A DNA stretch of 64,000 bases from Pelagicoccus sp. SDUM812005 (GCF_031127875.1 NZ_JARXIA010000018.1:96970-160969), one strand, 5' to 3'. Shown: positions 44,193 through 54,725, counted from the stretch's first letter. A program made the numbers and translations. Notes: generated from the sequence alone by a model not told the origin.

Positions 44193-45959
44193 TTAGGGCG
44201 TGCTGCCCGTAACCTTGAAAACGCGGAAGAACTGAGGAGCTTGGCTAGAAAGGGTTGGAGTGAAGCTCGCCGCTTCGCCGGTGCCGACGAGGTTTTGCGA
44301 AGTGAGGAAGTTTCCGGAGGGGGAGTCGCCGCTTTGCAGTTGGTATTCGACTCCGTATTCGGAAAGAAATGACAGCTGGGCGGTGCCATTGCCTTGGATT
44401 CTGAACGCGAGGGAGATGGGGGACGCCAGGCTGTGAGGCGTTCCGCGGTGGTGTTCGATCTGGTGGGTGACGAGCTCGAAGGAGGCGTTGGCGAGCGTTG
44501 GTGTGGCGACTTGGATGTCCACGCTCAAGTCGAGCAGGGAGAGACTAAGGGCGGCGCTCCGTATTTGTGGGTCGACTACGCTGTAAGGGAAGTCGAGCAA
44601 AGCGATGTCGCTGCTGTTCGTGGCGTTCAGGTCGGAGTCGAGCGGAATGGAGCCGATGGCGGCTTTGGAAGGAAGGTAGGCGCAGAGGCGCGGTGCCCTT
44701 TGGGCGTCGCCATAGAGCGAGGCGAGGGGAGCGGTCTTGACGGCTGTGGCTTGCAGGGAGGCGTTTAGGCTGAAGAAGATGCTGGTCGCGTGCTCGGGAT
44801 CGTCGGACTCGAGGGTGGCGTAACGGTTTTGTCCGTCGAGGCTGACGAGCTGGAGGCGTTCGCTAGCGAGAAGGTCGAAGCCCGCTTGCAGTTCTAGAGT
44901 GCCGTTGGTGGCGGATAGTTTTGCGAGGGCAGCGTCGGTGGCGAAGAGGCCGCTGGAGTTCGGGCTGGAGCCGGCGACGAGCAGCGAGTCACCGTCTCTG
45001 AAGACGGGCGAGCCGCTGTAGGAAAAGCCTTCGAGGGTTTGGGCGAATGCCAGTGCGCCGCTGGGGCTGAGCAGGACGAGATGTGTGGAGGGTACGCTGC
45101 TGAAGGGCTGGCCCGGGATGCCGACGGTAGTGTCCGGGAGGGCGATGAGGAGCTGTTCGCCGACCACGCTGGAGCGGTCTAGGGTGCGGCTTACGGTTTC
45201 GATGGCGAAGGAGCTCGCCCCGATGCGTTGTCCTTGGGCGCCGATGCGCAGAGCGAAGACGGTGTTATTGTATGTCGGCTTGCTCTGGTTCGGCTGAGAT
45301 TTGAGGACGGTAAGGTAGAGTTGATCGCTGCCTTCTATGCTGTGAAGGCGGAGGGATTGGGTGGCTCCGTCGTTGGCGGAGCTAGGAAGGAAGCCGGCGG
45401 AACTGTATCGGTTTTCGAATACGAGCGTACCGTTGGCGTCGAAGACTGCTAGCTTTAGCTGGCTGTCGCGGTTTTGCAGGACGGCAACGCGGGAAGTGGA
45501 AAGGAAGGCGATGGACCGCTCCGTGGCGGAAGCGTCGAGGGCGTAGCGGAGGGAATACGCGGGGCTGGCAGTGGGGCCGTGGATGCGGGCGAGCTCTAGG
45601 TGTTGGTCTCCGAAGCGATAGGCGAAGGCGTGCGTGGGGCTGGCTGGGTCGGCCTGGAGGCTTAGCTCTTCCTCGCGGGAGGCGAGCGACCACAGCGGGG
45701 TTCCGGCTGCGTCTAGGCTGGCGAGGGAGCGGGTAAGCTCGCTTGAGCTGGCCGAGCGTTGGAAGGAGGCCGACGCGGAAAGGGCGTATCCGTTTCCGGC
45801 CGGGCTGATGGTTCCGCTGGTAAAGGGGGCGGCGTCGGGATCGTTGGAGCGGTACCAGACTGGGGAGCTGGTTTGGGCGTTGAGCTGCGTGAGGGTTGCG
45901 AGCAGGAGCAGCGGCAGGAGCAAAAGGCGGCGCGTGGAAGGATGAAGGTTCGGTCGCAT
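44193..45959 (-). CDS. Large exported protein of unknown function
   Basis: Not recognised. 588 aa with a signal peptide (LLLLPLLLLATLTQLNAQTS). The mature part is a series of beta-rich stretches about 45-60 residues apart with recurring Leu/Phe strands (ELTRSLASLDAAGTPLWSLA, LKLAVFDANGTLVFENRYSS). These fit a beta-propeller-like fold such as a PQQ/WD-like chain of blades. The C-terminus (FLSEYGVEYQLQSGDSPSGN, QFFRVF) resembles the ending common in exported Opitutae proteins. It is convergent with selO (22-bp gap) and divergent from the TonB receptor at 46149. Confidence 0.78.
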   Translation of the reverse strand: MRPNLHPSTRRLLLLPLLLLATLTQLNAQTSSPVWYRSNDPDAAPFTSGTISPAGNGYALSASASFQRSASSSELTRSLASLDAAGTPLWSLASREEELSLQADPASPTHAFAYRFGDQHLELARIHGPTASPAYSLRYALDASATERSIAFLSTSRVAVLQNRDSQLKLAVFDANGTLVFENRYSSAGFLPSSANDGATQSLRLHSIEGSDQLYLTVLKSQPNQSKPTYNNTVFALRIGAQGQRIGASSFAIETVSRTLDRSSVVGEQLLIALPDTTVGIPGQPFSSVPSTHLVLLSPSGALAFAQTLEGFSYSGSPVFRDGDSLLVAGSSPNSSGLFATDAALAKLSATNGTLELQAGFDLLASERLQLVSLDGQNRYATLESDDPEHATSIFFSLNASLQATAVKTAPLASLYGDAQRAPRLCAYLPSKAAIGSIPLDSDLNATNSSDIALLDFPYSVVDPQIRSAALSLSLLDLSVDIQVATPTLANASFELVTHQIEHHRGTPHSLASPISLAFRIQGNGTAQLSFLSEYGVEYQLQSGDSPSGNFLTSQNLVGTGEAASFTPTLSSQAPQFFRVFKVTGSTP

Positions 45960-46148
45960 AGAAGGGGGCTAGGTTTGGACCTTGTCTCCCGATTTCAACA
46001 AGAATGTAATTGGAATACTGATACGGGTTTGCGCCCTTTGTGACAAGTTCGTGTCTGCAACGTGTTGTGGCGATCGTTTCTCGTCAGGCCTTGGCGATTG
46101 GGGAACGTTGGCGGCTTCTAGTTTTTTGAACAAGGAGCCTAAACAAGC

Positions 46149-49100
46149 ATGAACTTACCAACACAACTAAGGACCCTAGCGGGCGCCAGCGCTCTTGCGC
46201 TGCTCGGAGCGAACGGGCAGGCGGCGACGATTGAAGGTCACGTCCGAGACGACAGCCAGTCTCTCTATATCGAGGGGGCTAGCGTAACGATTCAGGAAAC
46301 GGGCGCCTCCGTCTATTCAGAGCGAGGCGGACGATACGTTCTCTCGGATATCCCCGAGGGCGCCTATACGCTGGTCATGAAGGCCCAGGGCTACCCGCAG
46401 CAGACCTTGAAGGTGAGCGTGGGCGATGGGAGCGACGTCGCCGTGGCGAACTTCCTGCTTCGCGTGGACGTAGTGGAGCTGGAGGGCTTCACTGTTAAGG
46501 GTTCGATGATCGGGGAGGCCAAGGCCCAGAACATCCAGAAGTCCTCGCAGAACTTGGTGAACGCGGTTTCATCCGACGCGCTCGGGCAGTTCGTGGACCG
46601 CAACGCGGCGGAAGCCCTGCAGCGCGTTCCGGGTGTCACGGTGCAAGACAGCCAGGGCGAGGGCAAGTTCGTGATCGTTCGTGGCGCGGACCCGCAATTG
46701 AGCAATATCATGCTGGACGGGATCGAAGTTGCGACTCCGGAAGAGAACGGCCGCCAAACCGGTTTGAATATCGTGACGGTGGACCAATTGGAGCGACTCG
46801 AAGTATCCAAGACATGGTTACCGAATCAAAAGGGAGGAGTGATTGGCGGTACAGTAAACCTGATCACCCGCAGCGCCTTGGACCGAGGCCGCCGCTTCGG
46901 TTCGGTCGAGGCGGCCTACACGCAATACGACTTGGCGGACGACGCCAGCCACCGCTTTAACCTGACCTTCGGCGATGTGCTGGACGATTCCGACTTGGGC
47001 TTTCTTGGCAACAAGTTGCTAGGCGTGCAGTTTTCTGTGAACCTTTCGGAAGACCAGCGCGCGACGGAGACTTTGTCCGCAGCGTGGGATCCGTCCCCGG
47101 CGCCGCTCTTGCAGGGCGATCCGATTCTTGGATACGTTTTGAACGAAACCAACTTCAACGACTTCAAGATCGTGAGGGCGCGCAAGGGCTTCAGCGGTCG
47201 GGTGGAGCTCGGCTTGGCGGAAGAGCACGAGCTTTACTTGTCTTTCTCCCATAACGAGTTCGACGACGAAGAGACCAATCGCGAATCCGGTCGCGGAGCC
47301 CGGACCGGCGACAGCAACACCTACGCGGGCACGCGTCGTTTGACGCCGGAGATCGCGGAGCAGCTTGGCTTGGACTTGAGCGATCCTTTCAATGCGGATC
47401 GCATCAACACGATTGACCCGACCCAGGGTTCGCTCACTTATGCGGAAGCGATTCAGCTCGGCGACATCGTTTACGATCCCGAGCTCAAGCAGTACACGTC
47501 CTCCCGCTGGGGAGGAACGGTTTCGAACGAGTTCCGCAACGTCCTCACGGAAGACAAGATCTTTACCTTCCAGGTCGGGGGAGAGCATCGCTTCTTCGAG
47601 AGCATCGACCTGGATTGGAAGTATTACCAGTCGGATGCGGAGCAAAACCGAGTCTCGCGGGGCATCGTGCTGGCGGGCTCGGGCGTACAGGTGGAATCGA
47701 TTTCCGGCGGCGACGCCAATCGTCCTCTGATCGAGTCCCTCTCCGAAGGTGCCTTCTACGACGCGACGCTCTTCCAGATCTCCGAAGACACGGCGGCAGG
47801 CCCGTACCATAACTTGGCGGACAGCGAGGATAAGCGCGACGGCTTCGAAGTGAAGGCTTCGACGGACTACGACTTCCTCGGTTTCCGCATGGAAACGGAA
47901 ATCGGCGGGGCCTTCGACTTCCGCGACAAGAGCTACCAAGTGAACAATAACAACTACAGTAGCCCGCTCGGCGCTTTCGATGACGTATTGTATCCGCTGA
48001 ATCGGATACGTCTTTCCGACGACGTTTTCTACGGAGGGGAGAGCGACAGCTTCGTGGATAATTTCGGGGAAGAGTTCCTCTACGGTCCGACCTTCGATGT
48101 GGACAGCACCTTGGCGTTCCTGCGCGATCCGTCGAGTTTCGGGGCGGAGTTCAGCCAATTGCCGAGCGAGATCAACTCGAACTTCACGGCTTCGGTCACC
48201 ACGGACTACGTCGCCACCGAGGACATCATGGGCGGCTACTTCATGCAGACCGTACGTCGCGGCGACCTGCAGATCATAGCCGGGGTTCGCTACGAGAACA
48301 CGGAGAACAGCTTCGAGAACCTCGCGATCACGACCCGAACGGCCGACGGCCAATTCATATCGCCCGCCTACTGGCGCTTCCTTGACGAGTCGGTTTATTC
48401 GAAGGTCGTCAACACCGAGCGCGAGTACGACTACTGGCTTCCCGCCTTGCACGCTCGCTACGACGTGAACGATTCCTTGGTGATCAGGGCCTCGGTCACG
48501 GAAACGATTTCCCGGCCGACCTTTACGGACCTCGTGCCGCGCGAGGTTCCGGGGATCAGCGGAGCCCTGTTCACCAACGTGATGGAGCTGCCGAACTTCG
48601 AGCTTCGCCCTTGGGAGTCGCGAAACTACGACTTCTCGGTCGAGTACTACTTCGAGCCCCTGGGCACGGCTTCGATCGGCGTTTTCGAGAAGGAGCTCGA
48701 CGGACCGATCTATGCTGAACGCCGCGACGACGTGGGCCCGAACGACGAGACCGCCTATTATGCGGAGATCTACAACAGTACCGGAAGAAACGTTTCGCCC
48801 TATACCTTCACCCGTCACGTGAACGGAGGCGAGGGCGAGCTGAGCGGCTTTGAGCTCTCCTTCAACCGTAGCCTCAACATGTTGCCCGGATTCCTCGAGA
48901 ACTTGGCGGTGGACGTGAACTACGCGAGCTTCGACTCCAGCGTGGAGCTGGTCACCTACGAGCGCTTGGGCGAGGAAGTTCCGCTTTTCCGCCAGCCCGA
49001 CGAGACGATGAACTTCTCGCTCTCTTACGAGAGCGACCGCTTTTTCGTGCGGGCCAGCTACAATCGTCGCGGGGCCTACCTGAACAGCGTTCGCGGCGGC

Positions 49101-49343
49101 GGCACTATCGACGAGCTCGCCTTGCTCGACGAGCCGGCCAACGCCTTGGACACCTACGTCGGCGAGAGCGAGCGGGTTGACCTGATCGCCCGCTACCAAC
49201 TGCGCGAAGGGCTGAACCTTTTCTTCGAAGGGACGAACCTGACGAACGAACCGCTTATCCAGTACCGCGGAGACGAGTCCCGCGTGACTTCTGTGCGCTA
49301 TGCCAACCCAATCTACACGCTCGGCGTGAAAATGAACTACTAG
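46149..49343 (+). CDS. TonB-dependent outer-membrane receptor
   Basis: A 1064-aa receptor. After the signal peptide (LAGASALALLGANGQAATIE) comes a carboxypeptidase-regulatory-like domain (GHVRDDSQSLYIEGASVTIQ to about 110). The linker is LEGFTVKGS. The plug (AVSSDALGQFVDRNAAEALQ, RVPGVTVQDSQGEGKFVIVR, then WLPNQKGGVIGGTVNLITRS) follows, then a large barrel ending YTLGVKMNY. An AAGGAG Shine-Dalgarno lies 11 bases before the ATG. The gene is followed after 26 bp by a lamin-tail surface protein and then a metallophosphoesterase, which suggests a phosphorylated ligand. It belongs to a different subgroup from the receptor at 10039. Confidence 0.95.
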   Translation: MNLPTQLRTLAGASALALLGANGQAATIEGHVRDDSQSLYIEGASVTIQETGASVYSERGGRYVLSDIPEGAYTLVMKAQGYPQQTLKVSVGDGSDVAVANFLLRVDVVELEGFTVKGSMIGEAKAQNIQKSSQNLVNAVSSDALGQFVDRNAAEALQRVPGVTVQDSQGEGKFVIVRGADPQLSNIMLDGIEVATPEENGRQTGLNIVTVDQLERLEVSKTWLPNQKGGVIGGTVNLITRSALDRGRRFGSVEAAYTQYDLADDASHRFNLTFGDVLDDSDLGFLGNKLLGVQFSVNLSEDQRATETLSAAWDPSPAPLLQGDPILGYVLNETNFNDFKIVRARKGFSGRVELGLAEEHELYLSFSHNEFDDEETNRESGRGARTGDSNTYAGTRRLTPEIAEQLGLDLSDPFNADRINTIDPTQGSLTYAEAIQLGDIVYDPELKQYTSSRWGGTVSNEFRNVLTEDKIFTFQVGGEHRFFESIDLDWKYYQSDAEQNRVSRGIVLAGSGVQVESISGGDANRPLIESLSEGAFYDATLFQISEDTAAGPYHNLADSEDKRDGFEVKASTDYDFLGFRMETEIGGAFDFRDKSYQVNNNNYSSPLGAFDDVLYPLNRIRLSDDVFYGGESDSFVDNFGEEFLYGPTFDVDSTLAFLRDPSSFGAEFSQLPSEINSNFTASVTTDYVATEDIMGGYFMQTVRRGDLQIIAGVRYENTENSFENLAITTRTADGQFISPAYWRFLDESVYSKVVNTEREYDYWLPALHARYDVNDSLVIRASVTETISRPTFTDLVPREVPGISGALFTNVMELPNFELRPWESRNYDFSVEYYFEPLGTASIGVFEKELDGPIYAERRDDVGPNDETAYYAEIYNSTGRNVSPYTFTRHVNGGEGELSGFELSFNRSLNMLPGFLENLAVDVNYASFDSSVELVTYERLGEEVPLFRQPDETMNFSLSYESDRFFVRASYNRRGAYLNSVRGGGTIDELALLDEPANALDTYVGESERVDLIARYQLREGLNLFFEGTNLTNEPLIQYRGDESRVTSVRYANPIYTLGVKMNY

Positions 49344-49369
49344 TTTCGAATTTCGGAACCCAATATGTC

Positions 49370-52300
49370 ATGAAAAACAGAATACATTTCGAAAACCTAC
49401 GACGTTGCTTTCTAGGATCCGCATTGCTGGCGGCGTCGAGCGTGGCGAGCGGAGCAACCGTGACCGCCTTGAAGGAGAGCTTTGAAACCGATGGGGCTGG
49501 CTCGCGCTACCTCGTGGAAAACGGGGCGGACGATGGCGAGGCGGACTTCTTCGCCCGCCGCCAGGAGTTCTCCAACGGTACGGTGGCAGCCGGCGGCTCC
49601 ATCGACGGAGACTGGCTCTTTGGCGCTCGCGACATCGACAACGCGACCAACTTCACCTCCAGCACCGAGGACTTGCTCGCCCAGGAAGGGCGCTTGACTT
49701 GGAGCGGTATCGACATCTCGGGTCTTGGCAACTTGCAGCTGACTATGGCGGTCGCGGAAGGTGGCGAAGGTTTCGAGCCGAACAATACCATGCTGATCGA
49801 GATTCGAGTCGACTCCGGCGAGTGGATAAACATCGGCGGCTTCCGGAGTCGCGGCACCAACGCTCCCGCCCGCTACTTCGCAGGCGGCGCCGCTACCTTG
49901 ACGGGAGTGGACAGCCCTCGACTGGTGCCCGAGTTCGTTGATTTCGATTGGCCCATCAACATGTCCGGCTCCTCGCTGGACCTGCGGGTTACCTTCAATT
50001 CGAATGCATCGGCGGAGGACTACTACATTGATAACGTTCGGGTTTCCGGCGACGACGCGGTTTCCTTCTTCGGCTTGAACCTCGAGCAGGAGACCTTCCA
50101 AGAGCCCGCTGAGAGCGTATTGGAAACGTCCTTACAGATTCAGCTTTCCTCGCCGGCTCCCGCAGGCGGCTTGGACGTAGCGCTTGGCCTGACGGACCTC
50201 GCCCGCAATACGGTCAACCTGCCCGAGACCTTGCAGGTGCCTGCGGGACAAACCACCTTGGACCTGCCTTTCGAGATTCGCCAAGACGGCCAGTTCACGG
50301 GCGTGAAGGTGATCGAGGTGGACTTCCAGGCGGATGGCTATTCGACGGAGCGGCTGCGCTTCCGGGTGGAGAACACCACGCCTCAGCCACGCGTAGTGAT
50401 GATGGAAATACTAAACATCAATCCAGGCGTGACGGATCTCGACCTGATCGGCGACTCGAATGGGGACGGCATCCGCAACGCCAGCGCCGACGACTTCGTG
50501 GAGATCGTCAACTTCGAGGATTATCCGGTGGACATCAGCGGTTGGACGATTTCCGACGACTTGGGAATCCGCCACGAGTTCGAGGAAGGGTCCGTGATCG
50601 GAGCCGGCCGTGCCATCGTGGTCTTCGGCGGCGGCAATCCGACCGGCGTTTTCGGAGGCGCGACCATCCAGAAGTCTTCTTCCGGTCTGCTCGCCTTCAA
50701 CTCCAACCGACCCGAGATCGCCAGTTTGGTGGCCCGATTGGGCGGACTGGTGGAAACGGTCGACCTCTTGATCGACGGTGACATTTATCCGGTCGAGCCC
50801 AATGGCGGGTCGATCCAGCGCTCCCAAGGCCTCGCCGGGGCGGACTTCACCATCCACTCCCAGATTAGCGGCGCCAACGGCTCGCTCTTTTCGCCCGGTA
50901 CGCTGCCGAACGGTCAGCCTTACTTCACGCCGGAGAACGTGCTTTCCCTCGCTTTGAGCAAGGACAGCATTCGCGAGGATGAAGACGGGGAGGCGACTAT
51001 CGCCACCGTGACTCTCGAGTCCCCAGCGCCCGCGGGCGGATTGCTGATCGATATCGAAAGCAATGGATACACGATCGACGAGTCGGGAGCGATCGTACCC
51101 GACGAGATCATGCTGGAGTCGTCCACCGTAACGATCGCGGAAGGCGAGACGAGCACCACGTTCCCAATTAGTGGATACAACGATGGTTTGCTCGATGGAG
51201 CTCGCGACGTGCGAATCGTAGTGCGTTCCGGTCCGGACATCCTGCCGGCGTTGGCGATTCTGAAGGTGGAGGACATCGAGCCGAACCCATACAATGTCGT
51301 TATCAGCGAAGTCATGCCCATGATTCTCGGCACCGGAGCGGACATCAACCGCAACGGCGTCCTGGAGGAAGCGGTAGGCGACAAGTTTATCGAGTTCGTG
51401 AACCTGTCCGGTTTCGTGACCGACATGTCCGGCTGGCAGATCCGCGTCTCTGAGACGGGTGGCGCCTCGGCTCCGGAGATCGTGCATACTTTCCCCGAGG
51501 CAACTTACCTGAACGACCAAGGCGCTTTGGTAGTCTTCGGCCGCGTGACGGAAGAAACCTTGGCTGCCCGCGAATCCGTATTCGGCAACGCGGTCATTCA
51601 AGGCGCTTCCAATCCCGACGGTTCGGTGCGGGCCAATGGCCTATCCATCCAGCGCAGCCAGGATACCACCATCGAGCTGCTCAATGCCGAAGGCTTCCAA
51701 GTCGCGGTCGCCGCTTACGAAGCCGATATCGGAAACCAAGCCATGGCCATCACGCGAGCTCCGGATCTCGACGGCGAGATGACGCTGCACCTAGAAGCGA
51801 CCCAAGGCGAGTTTATCGTATTCTCGCCCGGTCTGACTTATCTCGGCGAAGCCTATGCAGGCAACGGCGATGCCACGCTACCGGAGGAGCCGGTGGCCGA
51901 GAGCTCCCAAGCGGACTCCGAGCAGGCAGATGTGGATACCAAGAGTGTAGAGCCGCAAACGCCCGCACGCTTCGTGTACGCATCGGCGAAAGGCTACGTT
52001 TCCGGATCCGGTTCGCTAGTGCTCGGTTTCGAGCTGGAAAGCGAGCAAGCGGTTTCGGTTCTTCTACGGGCCTCCGGCTCGATCGATTCGAAGATAGACC
52101 TGTATCGACAAACGGAATACGGAACGTACGAAGCCATCGCCTCCAACGACAACTGGGATCTGTCCTTGGCTTCGGCCATGGAGGAACGCGGCGCTTCGGT
52201 GACTGCGGAATCCAGCTTGGATGCGGCGGTGCTGGTCGATCTCGTTCCCGGAATCTACACTGCCGTTGTCGCCTCCCAGGACGGTGTGGGGCAGGTGCTC

Positions 52301-52753
52301 GGAGAGATCTACTTGCCAGCGGGAGACGAGCTGGAAGCAGGGCTCGTAAACGTATCCAGCTTGACTCGTATCGGACCGCTGGGCGAGAAAGCCACGCTCG
52401 GATTCATGGCCGCGGGAGGGAACCAGTCCCGCTACATGGTGCGGGCCGTTGGCCCGGGCTTGGCCGCTTGGCGGGTCGATCCGCTCGTGAGCGACCCGGT
52501 ATTGGTTGTCTACGACGAAGAGCAGATCGAGCTCGCTCGAAACGACGATTGGCAAAAAGGCTCCTTCGCCGCTTTGGCGGAGTCGGTGGGCGCCAGCTCG
52601 CTGGCGCCAGGCAGCGCCGATGCGGCCCTGCTGGTCGATGCCGAAGACGGCGCCTTTACGGCTGAGGTCGAGGGCGACGCCGGCGGTAGCGTGCTACTCG
52701 AGTTGTTCGACTTGATCCCGTCTGCGGAAGGCAGCGTCGACGCGTCGCGCTAG
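49370..52753 (+). CDS. Multidomain exported protein with lamin-tail and Calx-beta-like domains
   Basis: An 1127-aa secreted protein (signal peptide LRRCFLGSALLAASSVASGA). An N-terminal beta domain occupies about 30-225. It is followed by a Calx-beta-like segment, a lamin-tail (LTD) domain (DFVEIVNFEDYPVDISGWTI), a second Calx-beta-like segment (DEDGEATIATVTLESPAPAG) and a second LTD (KFIEFVNLSGFVTDMSGWQI). The C-terminus has two copies of the domain also found at 12949: VSVLLRASGSIDSKIDLYRQ with VPGIYTAVVASQDG, and VRAVGPGLAAW with ARNDDWQKG. LTDs occur in secreted nucleases and surface proteins. The function is unknown, but it lies 26 bp after the TonB receptor. Confidence 0.85.
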   Translation: MKNRIHFENLRRCFLGSALLAASSVASGATVTALKESFETDGAGSRYLVENGADDGEADFFARRQEFSNGTVAAGGSIDGDWLFGARDIDNATNFTSSTEDLLAQEGRLTWSGIDISGLGNLQLTMAVAEGGEGFEPNNTMLIEIRVDSGEWINIGGFRSRGTNAPARYFAGGAATLTGVDSPRLVPEFVDFDWPINMSGSSLDLRVTFNSNASAEDYYIDNVRVSGDDAVSFFGLNLEQETFQEPAESVLETSLQIQLSSPAPAGGLDVALGLTDLARNTVNLPETLQVPAGQTTLDLPFEIRQDGQFTGVKVIEVDFQADGYSTERLRFRVENTTPQPRVVMMEILNINPGVTDLDLIGDSNGDGIRNASADDFVEIVNFEDYPVDISGWTISDDLGIRHEFEEGSVIGAGRAIVVFGGGNPTGVFGGATIQKSSSGLLAFNSNRPEIASLVARLGGLVETVDLLIDGDIYPVEPNGGSIQRSQGLAGADFTIHSQISGANGSLFSPGTLPNGQPYFTPENVLSLALSKDSIREDEDGEATIATVTLESPAPAGGLLIDIESNGYTIDESGAIVPDEIMLESSTVTIAEGETSTTFPISGYNDGLLDGARDVRIVVRSGPDILPALAILKVEDIEPNPYNVVISEVMPMILGTGADINRNGVLEEAVGDKFIEFVNLSGFVTDMSGWQIRVSETGGASAPEIVHTFPEATYLNDQGALVVFGRVTEETLAARESVFGNAVIQGASNPDGSVRANGLSIQRSQDTTIELLNAEGFQVAVAAYEADIGNQAMAITRAPDLDGEMTLHLEATQGEFIVFSPGLTYLGEAYAGNGDATLPEEPVAESSQADSEQADVDTKSVEPQTPARFVYASAKGYVSGSGSLVLGFELESEQAVSVLLRASGSIDSKIDLYRQTEYGTYEAIASNDNWDLSLASAMEERGASVTAESSLDAAVLVDLVPGIYTAVVASQDGVGQVLGEIYLPAGDELEAGLVNVSSLTRIGPLGEKATLGFMAAGGNQSRYMVRAVGPGLAAWRVDPLVSDPVLVVYDEEQIELARNDDWQKGSFAALAESVGASSLAPGSADAALLVDAEDGAFTAEVEGDAGGSVLLELFDLIPSAEGSVDASR

Positions 52754-52784
52754 CTTGGATTCCGCTTTCTTTCACCTATTGCAG

Positions 52785-52805
52785 CCGGCGAATTCTCTTC
52801 GCCGG
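52785..52805 (+). terminator. Hairpin between lamin-tail and metallophosphoesterase genes
   Basis: CCGGCGAA / TTCGCCGG with a TTCTC loop, about 33 bases before the metallophosphoesterase ATG. The T-tract is poor (TTGCCTTGT), so it may attenuate or stabilise mRNA ends rather than fully terminate. Confidence 0.5.
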
Positions 52806-52838
52806 TTGCCTTGTATCAGAACTTAAAATACAGATGTT

Positions 52839-54725
52839 ATGAATTTTAGAAATCGATTTTCAGCTCCGGCCCTCCTGCTGGGCACCTGCGCCTTGACGGG
52901 CAGCCTTTTCGCCCATACCGGCCATGACCATGAGCCTTCGACGCGAGCGTCGAATCTACCGCGGGTCATCATCGAGGAATCGGACACGGTGAATCCGTGG
53001 ACCGGCTTGGACTTGAACAACGATCCGAGCAACTTCCAGTTTGCCATCATCACCGACAACACCACGGGTGGCCGGGAAGGCGTATTGGAAGACGCCTTCC
53101 GCAAGTTGAACTGGTTGCAGCCCGAGTTTGTGATGTCGGTGGGTGACTTGATCCAAGGTTACACCACCGACCGCAAGCAGCTTGAGTACGAGTGGAACGA
53201 GTTCGAAGGTTTCGTCGATAAGCTGGAGATGCCGTTTTTCTACGTGGCCGGAAACCATGACTACACGAATCCCGTGATGGCGGAGGTCTGGAAGGAACGC
53301 TACGGCGCCAGCTACTACTCCTTCGTGTACCACGACGTGTTTTGCTTGGTGCTCAACTCCAACGACGAAGAGCGTCCCCATGCCATGACGCAGGAGCAGG
53401 TCGACTGGGCCTTGGCGGAAATCGAGAAGCATCCGGATCCGCGTTGGACCATGGTTTTCATCCATACGCCGCTTTGGGACCGCGAGGATCCTACCGGCAA
53501 GTGGCCGCAGATCGAAGAGGCGCTGCAGGGGCGGGACTTCACGGTTTTCGCCGGCCACCACCATCGCTACGTGAAGCACAGCCGTCAGGGCAAGGAGTTC
53601 TACACCTTGGCCACGACCGGAGGAAACAGCGGCTTGCGAGGTCCGCGCTTCGGCGAGTTCGACCATGTGGTTTGGGTAACCATGACCGACGAGGGGCCGA
53701 TCCTGGCGAATTTGATCCTGGAAGGGATCTGGGATGAGAACGTGCGCGACGAGACAGTCCGCGAAGTGCAGGGCGCCCTTATCGATGACGGTTCCTTGGC
53801 CCTGCAGCCGATTCTCTATCGTAGTGGCAAGTTCGATACGGGAAAACTCGCTTTTCGTTTCACCAACGATTCAGATTATCCGGTCGATTTCGAGATGCAG
53901 ATCAAGCAGCTGGAGAACATCGTGATCAAGGGCGAGCGTTCGGGGAGCTGGAGCTTGCCGCCCAACGAAGTGCTGCGGCTCGACTACGAAGTCGAGAACG
54001 CCAGCTCGGATTTCGCGGAAGGGATCGCGGCGGAAATGGCTTGGAAGCTGGCCTTCGATCGCGACGGGGAAGCGATTCGCTTTGCGGATAGCGAATCCCT
54101 GTCGGTCGTGCGTGAGCTGCCGATCCGTCGGGAGCGAAAGCTCGAGGTCGATGGGGATCTCGGCGAATGGGATTCCTTGAACTACCGTTCGCCCGCCGTC
54201 GCGGATTGGCACTACCACCGTCGCTGGGAAGGGGAGGCGGACAGCCGCTTCGAGTTCGACCTGGCGGAGGATGGCAAAGCGCTCTATGTGGCGGTGAAGG
54301 TTTACGATGACAGCTTGGCCTTGTCGGCTGAGGACGCGCTGTGGGCGCAGGATAGCGTGGCGGTGCAGATCGATGCCCGTCCCAAGGCAGTTCGCGGCAC
54401 CAACGCCTCCAATCGCGGTCCGCTCTTGATAAACGTAGCCCCCGGTCTCGAGGGCGATACCCGAGCCCGCGGCGCTCGAAGCTACCCGGAAGGTACCGCC
54501 TATGTGGCTCGCAAGACCTCTTATGGTTACGCGGTGGAGATCTCCATCCCTTTCCAGTACCTGGACGCTCAGGGTGGTGGTGATTGGGATGGTATCCGCT
54601 TGAATGTTACGCTCAACGACAAGGATCTCGAAAAGGACGCCGTGGCGCGGATCTTCTGGCGGCCGAGCTGGAATCGCGACGACGCGGTCCCCGGTGCCGG
54701 CAGCTTCTACCGGAAGGGGAAGTAG
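52839..54725 (+). CDS. Exported metallophosphoesterase with C-terminal CBM9-like domain
   Basis: A 628-aa exported calcineurin-type phosphoesterase (signal peptide APALLLGTCALTGSLFAHTG). Metal-site motifs: ITDNTTGG (Asp73; the usual D-x-H reads D-x-T), VGDLIQ (Asp103), GNHD (139-142 region), FIHTPLW and AGHHHRY. The C-terminal part, from about residue 425 (LEVDGDLGEWDSLNYRSPAV), is a CBM9/DOMON-like beta domain including LAEDGKALYVAVKVYDDSLA. This might bind a sugar or haem. The substrate is unknown, but with the TonB receptor upstream and GDPD downstream a sugar- or lipid-phosphate is plausible. Confidence 0.87.
   Translation: MNFRNRFSAPALLLGTCALTGSLFAHTGHDHEPSTRASNLPRVIIEESDTVNPWTGLDLNNDPSNFQFAIITDNTTGGREGVLEDAFRKLNWLQPEFVMSVGDLIQGYTTDRKQLEYEWNEFEGFVDKLEMPFFYVAGNHDYTNPVMAEVWKERYGASYYSFVYHDVFCLVLNSNDEERPHAMTQEQVDWALAEIEKHPDPRWTMVFIHTPLWDREDPTGKWPQIEEALQGRDFTVFAGHHHRYVKHSRQGKEFYTLATTGGNSGLRGPRFGEFDHVVWVTMTDEGPILANLILEGIWDENVRDETVREVQGALIDDGSLALQPILYRSGKFDTGKLAFRFTNDSDYPVDFEMQIKQLENIVIKGERSGSWSLPPNEVLRLDYEVENASSDFAEGIAAEMAWKLAFDRDGEAIRFADSESLSVVRELPIRRERKLEVDGDLGEWDSLNYRSPAVADWHYHRRWEGEADSRFEFDLAEDGKALYVAVKVYDDSLALSAEDALWAQDSVAVQIDARPKAVRGTNASNRGPLLINVAPGLEGDTRARGARSYPEGTAYVARKTSYGYAVEISIPFQYLDAQGGGDWDGIRLNVTLNDKDLEKDAVARIFWRPSWNRDDAVPGAGSFYRKGK

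Noticed and set aside
47019..49199. 726-aa open frame on the - strand opposite the TonB receptor
   Set aside because: It is an antisense shadow of the 1064-aa receptor with no recognisable motifs.
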